Assembly: GCA_002897635.1 (NCBI GenBank)
Contig: BDTD01000008.1
Location: forward strand, 1 to 41,471
From: a bacterium BMS3Abin11
Lineage (GTDB): Bacteria; Pseudomonadota; Gammaproteobacteria; BMS3Bbin11
Direction: 5' to 3'
DNA length: 41,471 nt
Part shown: positions 1-6,178 of the stretch, piece after piece
Numbering within the stretch: the stretch's first letter is position 1
Layout of the letters: each line of letters begins with the position of its first letter
The notes under the pieces: generated by a model
Told to the model about the DNA's origin: nothing
The model's input: the letters and a program-made list of their open reading frames with translations, nothing else
Databases searched by the model: none
Program-made: the position numbers and the translations under genes

Positions 1-1
1 T

Positions 2-151
2 CATATTGAAGATATTCATCTCGACTATGAACTGACGACAATGAATGTGAATGAGTGTTTTTTTGTACCAATCTTGCAGGCTTCCCTGCGGTACACTTAC
101 GGAACACCTGCCAGTTTTGGCTACCTGCGCCAACCTGTATTAACCTGTTGA
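2..151 (+). CDS. Possible 3' end of a gene entering from the left
   Basis: This is the only + frame open from the left edge. It runs to TGA at 149–151, and its last ~27 codons lie inside the first tRNA-Phe-associated repeat. The first part encodes an acidic stretch (EDIHLDYEL). I do not recognise a family. It could be the C-terminus of a cargo gene lying upstream of the window, or a chance open frame. In the second repeat copy the cargo gene stops just before the repeat, so an ending near position 60–70 would also fit. Confidence 0.22.
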   Translation, partial: HIEDIHLDYELTTMNVNECFFVPILQASLRYTYGTPASFGYLRQPVLTC

Positions 152-199
152 ATTAACACAATATTCCCTGACTGTACCTAACGTACCCTTTTCCAGGAT

Positions 200-218
200 A
201 ATCAGTAAATTATTGATT
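200..218. repeat. Palindrome in att repeat, copy 1
   Basis: AATCAGTAA and TTATTGATT flank one central base, with one mismatch between the arms. The same palindrome is perfect in copy 2 (1067–1085). It lies ~10–15 bp before the tRNA-Phe segment, a position suited to binding by a recombinase or a recombination directionality factor. The role is inferred. Confidence 0.55.
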
Positions 219-228
219 TTACTGGCTC

Positions 229-272
229 TGAAAATCCTCGTGTCGGCAGTTCGATTCTGTCCCTGGCCACCA
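229..272 (+). other. 3' half of tRNA-Phe(GAA), attachment-site remnant
   Basis: The segment begins in the anticodon loop (TGAAAA, anticodon GAA). It continues with the anticodon-stem 3' strand TCCTC, a T arm whose stem strands GGCAG and CTGTC pair around TTCGATT, the acceptor 3' strand CCTGGCC, discriminator A and an encoded CCA (270–272). It matches the 3' half of bacterial tRNA-Phe. The 5' half (acceptor, D arm) is absent upstream, so this is not a functional tRNA. Crossover in the anticodon loop of a tRNA is typical of tyrosine integrases. Confidence 0.78.
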
Positions 273-497
273 TATTTTCTTAGACTTACTTCACTACTTA
301 TCAGTCTCATTTCACTTTGTGAGATACCTGTGAAACACACTCACCTGGACATACCCTGCTACATTTAAGTGGCCTTTAAAATATTAAGTGCTCCTCTTCT
401 ATAAGAAGACTTCCATCCAAAGAAGAATTACATGTTGTGCATGTGGGTGTGTATGTGTAATATATAACCATTACCGTTAAATATCTGAGGTATTCTC

Positions 498-776
498 ATG
501 ACAGCTCAAACGCAAGAAAACCTGATAAGGAAACAATTCCTGGTTTCTCAATCAAATGTTAAAAAGCTAGAACAATTTGCATCGAAACAGGGCAAGTCGG
601 CTGCTCAGATTGTTCGCCAGGCTATTGATGCTTATGATCCACAGGGTGCTGAATCTATGGATTCATCAGAACTGATGAAGCTAGTATCTACCAAATTGAA
701 GGAAGCCATCAAATCCACGCAGAAGGCCAACAAAAAAGTAGCCGTTACTCTGAAAAAACTGGAAGGTAAGCGCTAA
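498..776 (+). CDS. Ribbon-helix-helix (CopG/Arc-like) protein
   Basis: A 92-residue protein. Residues ~12–45 have the ribbon-helix-helix pattern: a β-strand RKQFLVS, helix 1 (NVKKLEQFASKQG) and helix 2 beginning SAAQIVRQAIDAY. The C-terminal half is a lysine-rich helix (KLKEAIKSTQKANKKVAVTLKKLEG) that could bind nucleic acid or a partner. A good ribosome site (TGAGG) lies 8 bases before the ATG. The stop overlaps the start of the next small gene (TAATG), so translation is probably coupled. RHH proteins of this size are usually antitoxins or operon autorepressors. The partner here does not look like a known toxin, so I do not call a toxin-antitoxin system. It is cargo between att-like repeats 1 and 2. 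Confidence 0.7.
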   Translation: MTAQTQENLIRKQFLVSQSNVKKLEQFASKQGKSAAQIVRQAIDAYDPQGAESMDSSELMKLVSTKLKEAIKSTQKANKKVAVTLKKLEGKR

Positions 777-946
777 TGGCTGGCTGGAAGGATATTCTTG
801 TCGATACGTTGAAATTAACCGATGAAGTTAAACGGCTTAATGAAAAAACCGAAAAACTTTCTGATCGTACCCTTGATATTGATAAAAGAGTAGTACGACT
901 GGAAACCATGGTTGAACTTGCCCAAAAAAGCCTGCCCAGTAAATAA
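776..946 (+). CDS. Small coiled-coil protein overlapping the RHH gene
   Basis: A 56-residue protein whose ATG overlaps the RHH stop codon (TAATG, 774–778), the arrangement of a co-translated partner. It starts MAGWKDILVDTLKLTDEV. From about residue 11 it shows a heptad-like pattern (LKLTDEVKRLNEKTEKLS, then IDKRVVRLETMVELAQ), so a single long helix or coiled coil is predicted. It has no catalytic motif or membrane segment. The stop sits immediately before att-like repeat 2. It may be a structural partner or modulator of the RHH protein. I do not recognise a named family. Confidence 0.6.
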   Translation: MAGWKDILVDTLKLTDEVKRLNEKTEKLSDRTLDIDKRVVRLETMVELAQKSLPSK

Positions 947-1066
947 GCCCCACTGCGGTACACTCACGGAGCACCACCCAGTTTTGACACCCTGCGCCAA
1001 CCTGTATTAACCTGTTGAATTAACACAATAAACCCTGACTGTACCTAACATACCCTCTTCTAGAAT

Positions 1067-1085
1067 AATCAATAACTTATTGATT
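1067..1085. repeat. Perfect palindrome in att repeat, copy 2
   Basis: AATCAATAA-C-TTATTGATT is a perfect 9-bp inverted repeat around one base. It corresponds in position to 200–218 in copy 1. Copy 3 lost this segment in a deletion. Confidence 0.6.
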
Positions 1086-1093
1086 TTTCTGGC

Positions 1094-1139
1094 TTTGAAA
1101 ATCCCCATATAGGCAGTTCGATTCTGTCCCTGGCCACCA
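1094..1139 (+). other. 3' half of tRNA-Phe(GAA), second remnant
   Basis: It carries TTGAAAATCCCC followed by the same T arm (GGCAG TTCGATT CTGTC), acceptor strand CCTGGCC and ACCA as the remnant at 229–272. The variable loop has diverged (CATATA against GTGTC). No 5' half is present, so it cannot fold as a tRNA. Confidence 0.75.
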
Positions 1140-1416
1140 TTTTTTCAATGACTTACGATCACAACGATCTGTCTTTGACTCAGGCTGTGGCCATATTGTA
1201 CTCTCCAGCCTTCTCCAAAATCTCATCTATGTAATCGCGGATCTTTTCTCGGGGTTCTGGTTAGAGCTTTCCATTATTATTCCGACTGGTTTGTTTCATG
1301 GTACTGAGTGTACCCAATAGATGCGTAATAGTGTAAGTGAATACGGGTTTTTTCCTGTACTGAGTAAAACTACTCAATGATGTAATAATATTAGTGCGCG
1401 TACTTGGCCAACTGGT

Positions 1417-2652
1417 TTAGCTTGTTTGCTCTGGAAATAATCCAGGCATCCATCTTGAAGCCAGTGAGGCTGGAAAGACCAGTTTCCATGGTGCTCTACT
1501 GGTATCAGATTTAATTATTCCAAATTCACTTAATGCTTCTGTGACCCTGCGTGCATGACGTGTGCTGGCACCAAGAATACCGGCTACTTCACTGCGAGGT
1601 AGCATTCCTCTATATAAGATTGGCTCAAGAATGCTTTTGGTCGGTTTGGGAAGTTTCCCTAATGCGATTTCTTCGTCAACCCATAACAGAATGCGAGTTC
1701 TTAATTGATCTGGCTTAATCAGCTGCTCCATAAAATCAACCTGATCAAGGCAGACTTCTAGAAAGAATTTTGTAAAGGCAGCCAAAGCCTCTTCACTAAG
1801 GTTCCCTCGCCCATCCAGATCATTACGCCGTGTCAGGTCACAAGCTGACAGATGCTTTTTGTATTCCGCCTCGTTCCGTGCTAGGCCACGGGATATAGAC
1901 CATATACTACCTGTATCAAGTGTTTTCAGGAACATGGCATGGGACATAAGCCGAGCAACACGTCCATTTCCATCAAGAAAGGGGTGTATCCATAATAAAC
2001 GATGATGCGCTGCTGCTGAGGCAATGATTGTCTCTGATATTCCCAGGCGGCCATAGACATTACTAAATCGCTTCATAAATTCTGGTACCACTGCGGGACT
2101 AATTGCTATGTGCTCACCAACCTGAACATCTCGTTTGCGTAGCTCACCAGGTGTTATTTTTATTTTCTTTCCGGTCCTGGGATCTTTCACCCATTGCAGT
2201 TCTTCTGGTAGATGCTCACAGAAGCGCTGGTGCAATGCACAAATTCCTTCAGTTGATGCCTCGTTACCACTAAGCCCTCCCTTGTCAATCCATAGCTGCA
2301 CTTCAATGTGCGCTCGGGCTTCCAACTGCAAATTTCTTTTTTTACTATCGGTGCTGTAATCGTTGCGAAGTGCCTTCTCAATATCCACGGGATGGGTGCT
2401 GTGACCTTCGATCAAATTGCTGTAATAGCAGTTCATGGAACGAACTAAATCAGCCAGTGCTGTAGCCAGACCCTCAGGCAGGCTGTGGTAAAAGCCAGCG
2501 GACCGAGCAGCTAATTCAACGGCCAGATCAGCAAGTACAGGCCTATGTCTGGATTGCTCCGAGATTAATAAGGGCTCCATCATGCTGACAGTTTCGTGGC
2601 CATCTTTGACCTCAATAATGTCCGCTTCCTTGTCCGTTTTAGTATCTTTCAT
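1417..2652 (-). CDS. Fic family protein (AMP-transferase type), winged-helix C-terminus
   Basis: A 411-residue Fic-domain protein. The catalytic motif HPFLDGNGR lies at residues ~223–231, with the His, Asp, Asn and Arg needed to transfer AMP (or another nucleotide group) to target hydroxyls. An upstream SNLIEG (78–83) matches the (S/T)xxxE(G/N) inhibitory helix, so it is probably self-inhibited. The C-terminal ~70 residues (LPRSEVAGILGASTRHARRV…) form a winged helix-turn-helix, as in many stand-alone Fic proteins. A start at MMEPLLISEQ (residue 24) is possible, since relatives often begin there. The gene sits alone between att-like repeats 2 and 3, as defence or toxin-type cargo. The target is unknown. 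Confidence 0.92.
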   Translation of the reverse strand: MKDTKTDKEADIIEVKDGHETVSMMEPLLISEQSRHRPVLADLAVELAARSAGFYHSLPEGLATALADLVRSMNCYYSNLIEGHSTHPVDIEKALRNDYSTDSKKRNLQLEARAHIEVQLWIDKGGLSGNEASTEGICALHQRFCEHLPEELQWVKDPRTGKKIKITPGELRKRDVQVGEHIAISPAVVPEFMKRFSNVYGRLGISETIIASAAAHHRLLWIHPFLDGNGRVARLMSHAMFLKTLDTGSIWSISRGLARNEAEYKKHLSACDLTRRNDLDGRGNLSEEALAAFTKFFLEVCLDQVDFMEQLIKPDQLRTRILLWVDEEIALGKLPKPTKSILEPILYRGMLPRSEVAGILGASTRHARRVTEALSEFGIIKSDTSRAPWKLVFPASLASRWMPGLFPEQTS

Positions 2653-2792
2653 ATAATCATTAATATCATATGGTTATATTAAATACAAGAAATATATGAC
2701 CGATATATAGTCCGGTTTAATGACCGTTTTATGATGGGTATTGCTGTATAGAAGGTGCCCTAAGAAACAGTCAGAATTAGGATAATTCTAAT

Positions 2793-2905
2793 GTGCCAAC
2801 CTCGCAGGCATACTGCGGTACACTCACGGAATACCTCTCAGTTCTGACTACCTACGCTTACCTGTATTGACCTGTTGAATTCCACCATTTTTTCAATAAG
2901 TTATT
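2793..2905 (+). repeat. Att-like direct repeat, copy 3 (internally deleted)
   Basis: It keeps the left part (CAACCTCGCAGG…GCGGTACACTCACGG…CCTGTATTGACCTGTTGAATT). It then jumps directly to CCACCATTTTTTCAATAAG, the sequence that follows the tRNA-Phe segment in copy 2. About 100 bp, including the palindrome and almost all of the tRNA-Phe half, are missing. It marks the right border of the Fic module. Confidence 0.65.
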
Positions 2906-3106
2906 TTCCCTCACCACTCACGTTAATGGCGCACCATCAGCGCTCTAAACTGGCAACCCCTTCTTCAAAACTTCGACTTATCCATTGCTGCTAACAAATA
3001 GTGACACGATTTTTAAAATTTTTTATTGAAACACACACCACTATTTCAATAAGCGTCTATATTATAAGGGAACAAGACAAAAAAAATCATTTTTGAGGTG
3101 TAGATC
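2906..3106. other. AT-rich intergenic stretch after the last repeat
   Basis: I see no gene here. It contains a direct repeat of CACTATTTCAATAAG-like sequence near 3040–3055 that echoes the end of repeat copy 3. The ribosome site for the next small ORF (GAGGTG) lies at its right edge. Confidence 0.5.
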
Positions 3107-3313
3107 ATGGTCGCTTACAGTAGCTCAACGGGGAAATACCAGGCATCACTCCATATACCGATAAAGTTCGTCTTTCTGGGTGAATACAAGTCATATAAAG
3201 AAGCTGAAATGGAGAAAAAGCAGCTACTGGAGACCAATGTGGTCTATGTAAAGACAAAACAGTGTCAACATTTTGACGCGTTCAGTCATGATTTAAGTTT
3301 AAATGCCCTATAG
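3107..3313 (+). CDS. Small hypothetical protein, possibly AP2-like fold
   Basis: A 68-residue protein with a good ribosome site (GAGGTG, 7 bases before ATG). Residues ~9–40 (GKYQASL…FVFLGEYKSYKEAEMEKKQ) resemble the three-strand plus helix pattern of AP2-type DNA-binding domains and integrase arm-binding domains (GKWRA…HLGxFxTxEEA). That resemblance is by eye only. The C-terminal 20 residues show no pattern. It follows the third att-like repeat and may be a further piece of accessory cargo. Confidence 0.45.
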   Translation: MVAYSSSTGKYQASLHIPIKFVFLGEYKSYKEAEMEKKQLLETNVVYVKTKQCQHFDAFSHDLSLNAL

Positions 3314-3350
3314 CATTGAACTCTATCTATCCACTCCTGATTAGCGAAAC

Positions 3351-3530
3351 GTGAAAAACCCAATTGAAATTAATTTACGAGCAGAAATTGAATTCTGGCT
3401 ATCGCTTATAGATGACTGGAAAAACACTCGAAATGAACCTGTTAATTCCCGAATTGAAGAAGCCTTAGCGCTGGCTGAATACAAGCTTCTGCAATATGCG
3501 TCTGCAAATGCAAAAATTAAATTGCATTAA
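3351..3530 (+). CDS. Small hypothetical protein (GTG start)
   Basis: A 59-residue frame starting at GTG, VKNPIEINLRAEIEFW…, ending in TAA. The composition is a plausible soluble α-helical protein (SRIEEALALAEYKLLQYASANAK) rather than a random AT-rich frame. The ribosome site is weak. It lies 37 bp after the 68-residue ORF on the same strand. I recognise no family. It could be a remnant. Confidence 0.35.
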   Translation: MKNPIEINLRAEIEFWLSLIDDWKNTRNEPVNSRIEEALALAEYKLLQYASANAKIKLH

Positions 3531-3630
3531 ATTTAAGTATCCCCTTAAGGTGAAAGTATAAAAATACACCTGGTATTTCTACCATGCATTCATTTATGAA
3601 TGAAATTCAATAATGAAAGAATAGAGCCAG

Positions 3631-3897
3631 TTATTCTTCCATTTCAAACGTACGGTTAATGCCCGTATCGATATCATAAAGTTCTATCTGAACCGATTTA
3701 CCATATCCGTAAACAGAAGTAATTTCTGCTGTGCGGTATTCTTTTTTACTGTAATCGTAGTAGATGATTTCTTTACCCGGGGTGGCTATACTTCGGCTGC
3801 TGAGCATAATATTTGTTCCTTGCTCTGTATCCTGCCCGTTCCATGCTAGTGCTGGCGTTACCAGAAATGCCAAAAGAAAAATTGATAGTGCTTTCAT
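3631..3897 (-). CDS. Small secreted protein, DUF5334-like
   Basis: An 88-residue exported protein. The start chosen is the ATG at 3895–3897 because it has a GAGGG ribosome site and opens directly into a signal peptide (MKALSIFLLAFLVTPALA, cleavage after ALA). The longer frame to 3924 adds nine residues before the signal. The mature part begins WNGQDTEQG and has short β-strand-like segments (KEIIYYDYSKKEYRTAEI…), resembling the DUF5334 pattern of a small β-barrel. Function is unknown. There is no lipobox and no cysteine in the mature chain. Confidence 0.6.
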   Translation of the reverse strand: MKALSIFLLAFLVTPALAWNGQDTEQGTNIMLSSRSIATPGKEIIYYDYSKKEYRTAEITSVYGYGKSVQIELYDIDTGINRTFEMEE

Positions 3898-4067
3898 TGC
3901 TATACCCTCATTTTGTGGCAGCAATATGGCTATTTTTTACTATCTTTTTTTACCATGTACATTATTTGCCGCTATGCTAATTTTAGTATCATTAACAACA
4001 TATGCAAGATTTATAATGATATTTGCATAAATCATCCCTATTATATGATGTTTAACAAAGACGTACA

Positions 4068-4757
4068 TCAAGTGATAAATGCACTCTGATCGGAGATAAC
4101 TTCTGTTTTTCCCTGTCCCCTGACCATACTCACAGGCAGCTGTGTACCATTCCGCCATTGAGCTATGGCCCCGGCTTTTTCCCTGCCTGTAATGATGAAC
4201 AGTAATTGCCGACATCTGGCTAGCGCTTCCGTGCTCAAACTAACCCGTTCTGCCGGTAATTTTGGCGAATCATAGATAGCCAGGACACTTTCACCTGCCG
4301 GGTGTGTATGACCCGGGAACAAACTGGCTGTATGGCCATCCTCACCCATCCCTAGCAGCACCATGTCGAACAATGAAACACATTCCAGACTCTTTGCATA
4401 CTGCTTCGCTGCCAGCTCAGGCCCTAATTCAGCAGGAATCACATGTATCTGCTTTGCAGGGACAGCCACCTTGCCGGAAAGTGCTCTCTCTACCATCACA
4501 CTATTGCGGTCAGGGTGATCACGCGGCAGGCAACGTTCATCGCCGAACCAGAGATGCCAGCGCTTCCAGTCACACTCTGCCGCTGCAAGCAGCCCATAGG
4601 TTTTTTCCGGGGTACTGCCGCCTGCCAGAACGATATGAAATTCGCCACGATCTGTAATGGCCCGTTTCGAGGCCTGTACTATACGCTCGCATGCCGTGCG
4701 CGCAACTGCATCAGGATTTTCCAGAATAGTCCATTTCATATTAGAATCATCATCCAT
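4068..4757 (-). CDS. pgl: 6-phosphogluconolactonase
   Basis: This enzyme hydrolyses 6-phosphoglucono-δ-lactone to 6-phosphogluconate, the second step of the oxidative pentose-phosphate pathway, in the cytosol. The DevB/Pgl signatures are clear: LAGGSTPEKTY near the N-terminus, WFGDERCLP, and LLGMGEDGHTASLFPG. The length (~229 residues) is normal. The start is uncertain. The ATG at 4757 has AAAGGG 11 bases upstream, the frame extends to 4799 without a ribosome site, and an ATG at 4739 gives a family-typical N-terminus. zwf, which makes its substrate, is 1.4 kb away on the same strand but separated by two other genes. Confidence 0.93.
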   Translation of the reverse strand: MDDDSNMKWTILENPDAVARTACERIVQASKRAITDRGEFHIVLAGGSTPEKTYGLLAAAECDWKRWHLWFGDERCLPRDHPDRNSVMVERALSGKVAVPAKQIHVIPAELGPELAAKQYAKSLECVSLFDMVLLGMGEDGHTASLFPGHTHPAGESVLAIYDSPKLPAERVSLSTEALARCRQLLFIITGREKAGAIAQWRNGTQLPVSMVRGQGKTEVISDQSAFIT

Positions 4758-4895
4758 TCCATTGTTTGCCCTTTGATTGTTGTTTAAAATCTTCAACAAA
4801 ACTCGAATAGCCTATAGAATTAGCCTCTAATCATTTCATAAGGTCTGTTTCTATTCCATTATTTCGTTAAGCTACTGGCCATACTGGAGATTCAA

Positions 4896-5522
4896 ATGAG
4901 TGATGCACTAAACTATTTAATTGCAGCCCGTCCCAATACTGTGCTGCCCTATTTCAAAATGCTCAAAGAGGCCGGTAAACACCTGGACACCCGCACACGT
5001 GACCTGATTTCGATAATAACCAAGGTAGACGCACAAACCGAAGGCGGGTTTCGTCAGTACCTGACCCGAGCCCTGCGAAATGGTGCCACTGCTAACGAAG
5101 TGCTGGATGCCTTGTTTATGGCACTGCCAACACTGGGCTTTGCCAAGATTGTCTGGGCTGCTGAAATACTGCTGGAAATGGATATTCCGGAATTTCATCC
5201 AGATAATTTAGACGCAGTACCGGAGTGGCACACCATCGGACCCATTAATGACTTTCCTGCCGGCGAAATTACCTATGTTGATAATGGCGGTCGCAACCTC
5301 TACATCTATCGAGATGGTGATGACTTCCGGGTTTACGACAGCCGTTGCCCGCATCAGGTCACCAACATACCGCATCTGGCACTGGAAGGCACGCAATTGA
5401 CCTGCCCGAAACATCACTGGGTATTTGAAGTCACCACCGGAGAATGCACCGATGTCGGAAACCGGCCGCTAAATGAATTCAAACATGAAGTTGAAAATGG
5501 AACACTCAAGGTGTTTTGGTGA
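4896..5522 (+). CDS. CMD-like domain fused to a Rieske [2Fe-2S] domain
   Basis: A 208-residue protein of two domains. Residues ~8–95 resemble the carboxymuconolactone decarboxylase/AhpD all-helical fold (TRTRDLISIITKVDAQTEGGF…RNGATANEVLDALFMALPTLGF) but lack the CxxC pair of AhpD peroxidase-reductases. Residues ~107–208 are a Rieske ferredoxin domain with C151-P-H153 and C170-P-K-H173, the complete two-Cys, two-His set for a Rieske cluster. A soluble electron carrier tied to a CMD oligomerisation domain is the likely architecture. The redox partner is not evident. It is transcribed divergently from pgl and converges on the HdeD-like gene. Confidence 0.85.
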   Translation: MSDALNYLIAARPNTVLPYFKMLKEAGKHLDTRTRDLISIITKVDAQTEGGFRQYLTRALRNGATANEVLDALFMALPTLGFAKIVWAAEILLEMDIPEFHPDNLDAVPEWHTIGPINDFPAGEITYVDNGGRNLYIYRDGDDFRVYDSRCPHQVTNIPHLALEGTQLTCPKHHWVFEVTTGECTDVGNRPLNEFKHEVENGTLKVFW

Positions 5523-5532
5523 TCATCTGCTT

Positions 5533-6096
5533 CTAAAGCTGTATATCTCCACTCCGAAGCTTTTTCGCTGCCAGTCCGATCATAATCATACCCCAGCCGT
5601 TTAAGATCAGTTCAATGGCAACGAACATGCCTATCACCCACAGGCTGGATTCGGGCCAGTTATTTAGAATCATAATGCCGAGCGCAATAGCGGCGATACC
5701 ACCAATCAGGGTCCATATCCATCCGGGAACACCTTTCAGGCGAAATGCTATGATCAGGCGCATGATGCCAATTGCGATCAGCGCCCAGGCAATAAGCAGT
5801 GTCAGGGTTGCAGATGCCAGCAGCGGGTTCTTTACCATTGTATAGCCGACCGCACCATAAAGCAGAGCGATAAGGATATTACCAACCAGCGACCAGCCTT
5901 TATGGCGAAATGCATTCACCAACTGGAAACCGCCACCAATTAAGATCAAAAACCCGAAAAACGTTACTGTCGTCAGAGTCAGAGCAAAGGTGACACCAAT
6001 GCCTATCGTTCCAAGAATCGCCATAATAATACCGATTGCAAGAAACCAGCCCCATTTCCGGCTGATTTCATTCATCGCAACCGTTTCAAGACTCAT
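5533..6096 (-). CDS. HdeD/DUF308 family membrane protein
   Basis: A 187-residue integral membrane protein with about six hydrophobic segments, rich in Gly, Ile and Leu (FLAIGIIMAILGTIGIGVTF; FFGFLILIGGGFQLVNAF; ALIAIGIMRLIIAF; LIGGIAAIALGIMILNNWP). The arrangement matches DUF308 (HdeD-type) proteins, linked in enterobacteria to acid resistance. The role in this organism is unproven. The start ATG at 6096 has a purine-rich site (AGGAGG) a few bases upstream. Confidence 0.85.
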   Translation of the reverse strand: MSLETVAMNEISRKWGWFLAIGIIMAILGTIGIGVTFALTLTTVTFFGFLILIGGGFQLVNAFRHKGWSLVGNILIALLYGAVGYTMVKNPLLASATLTLLIAWALIAIGIMRLIIAFRLKGVPGWIWTLIGGIAAIALGIMILNNWPESSLWVIGMFVAIELILNGWGMIMIGLAAKKLRSGDIQL

Positions 6097-6178
6097 TCTG
6101 TTTCCTCCTTTATCATTCTCGTTTTTCGATTAATTTTATAACAGTTTCCAGCATCAGAATGCTATCGAATTTTCATTA

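Larger units (their letters stand above)
67..292 (+). repeat. Att-like direct repeat, copy 1
   Basis: This is the first of three related direct repeats; the others are at 944–1160 and 2793–2905. It contains a shared ~110 bp block (…GCGGTACACTTACGG… to …CCTGTTGAATTAACAC), a near-perfect palindrome at 200–218, and the 3' half of tRNA-Phe at 229–272. About 20 bp of shared sequence follows the CCA. A tRNA 3' end joined to a conserved arm is what a tyrosine-integrase attachment site leaves behind. No integrase gene is in the window. Confidence 0.75.
944..1160 (+). repeat. Att-like direct repeat, copy 2
   Basis: This second copy aligns with copy 1 almost end to end: the GCGGTACACTCACGG block, GCGCCAACCTGTATTAACC, CCCTGACTGTACCTAAC, the palindrome, the tRNA-Phe 3' half, and ACCATTTTTTCAATGACTTAC after the CCA. 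It separates the RHH/coiled-coil module from the Fic module. Scattered substitutions between copies show that the duplication is not recent. Confidence 0.75.

Noticed and set aside
140-340. Minus-strand frame containing GQNRTADTRIF
   Set aside because: It is the antisense of the tRNA-Phe 3' half. Frames of this kind are well-known false genes opposite tRNAs.
229-1139. Two functional tRNA-Phe genes
   Set aside because: Only the 3' halves are present. The upstream DNA contains neither the matching acceptor strand GGCCAGG nor a D arm.
1185-1270. Minus-strand stretch reading EKIRDYIDEILEKAGEYN before a stop
   Set aside because: It looks protein-like but is preceded by an in-frame stop, has no start codon and is under 30 codons. 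It is at most a decayed cargo remnant.
67-2905. CRISPR or integron attC array
   Set aside because: The repeats are too long, too few and unevenly spaced for CRISPR, and they carry tRNA sequence rather than attC-type folds. No cas or intI gene is present.
3926-4030. 34-codon hydrophobic + strand frame MAIFYYLFLPCTLF
   Set aside because: There is no ribosome site and the DNA is very AT-rich, so a hydrophobic frame is expected by chance.
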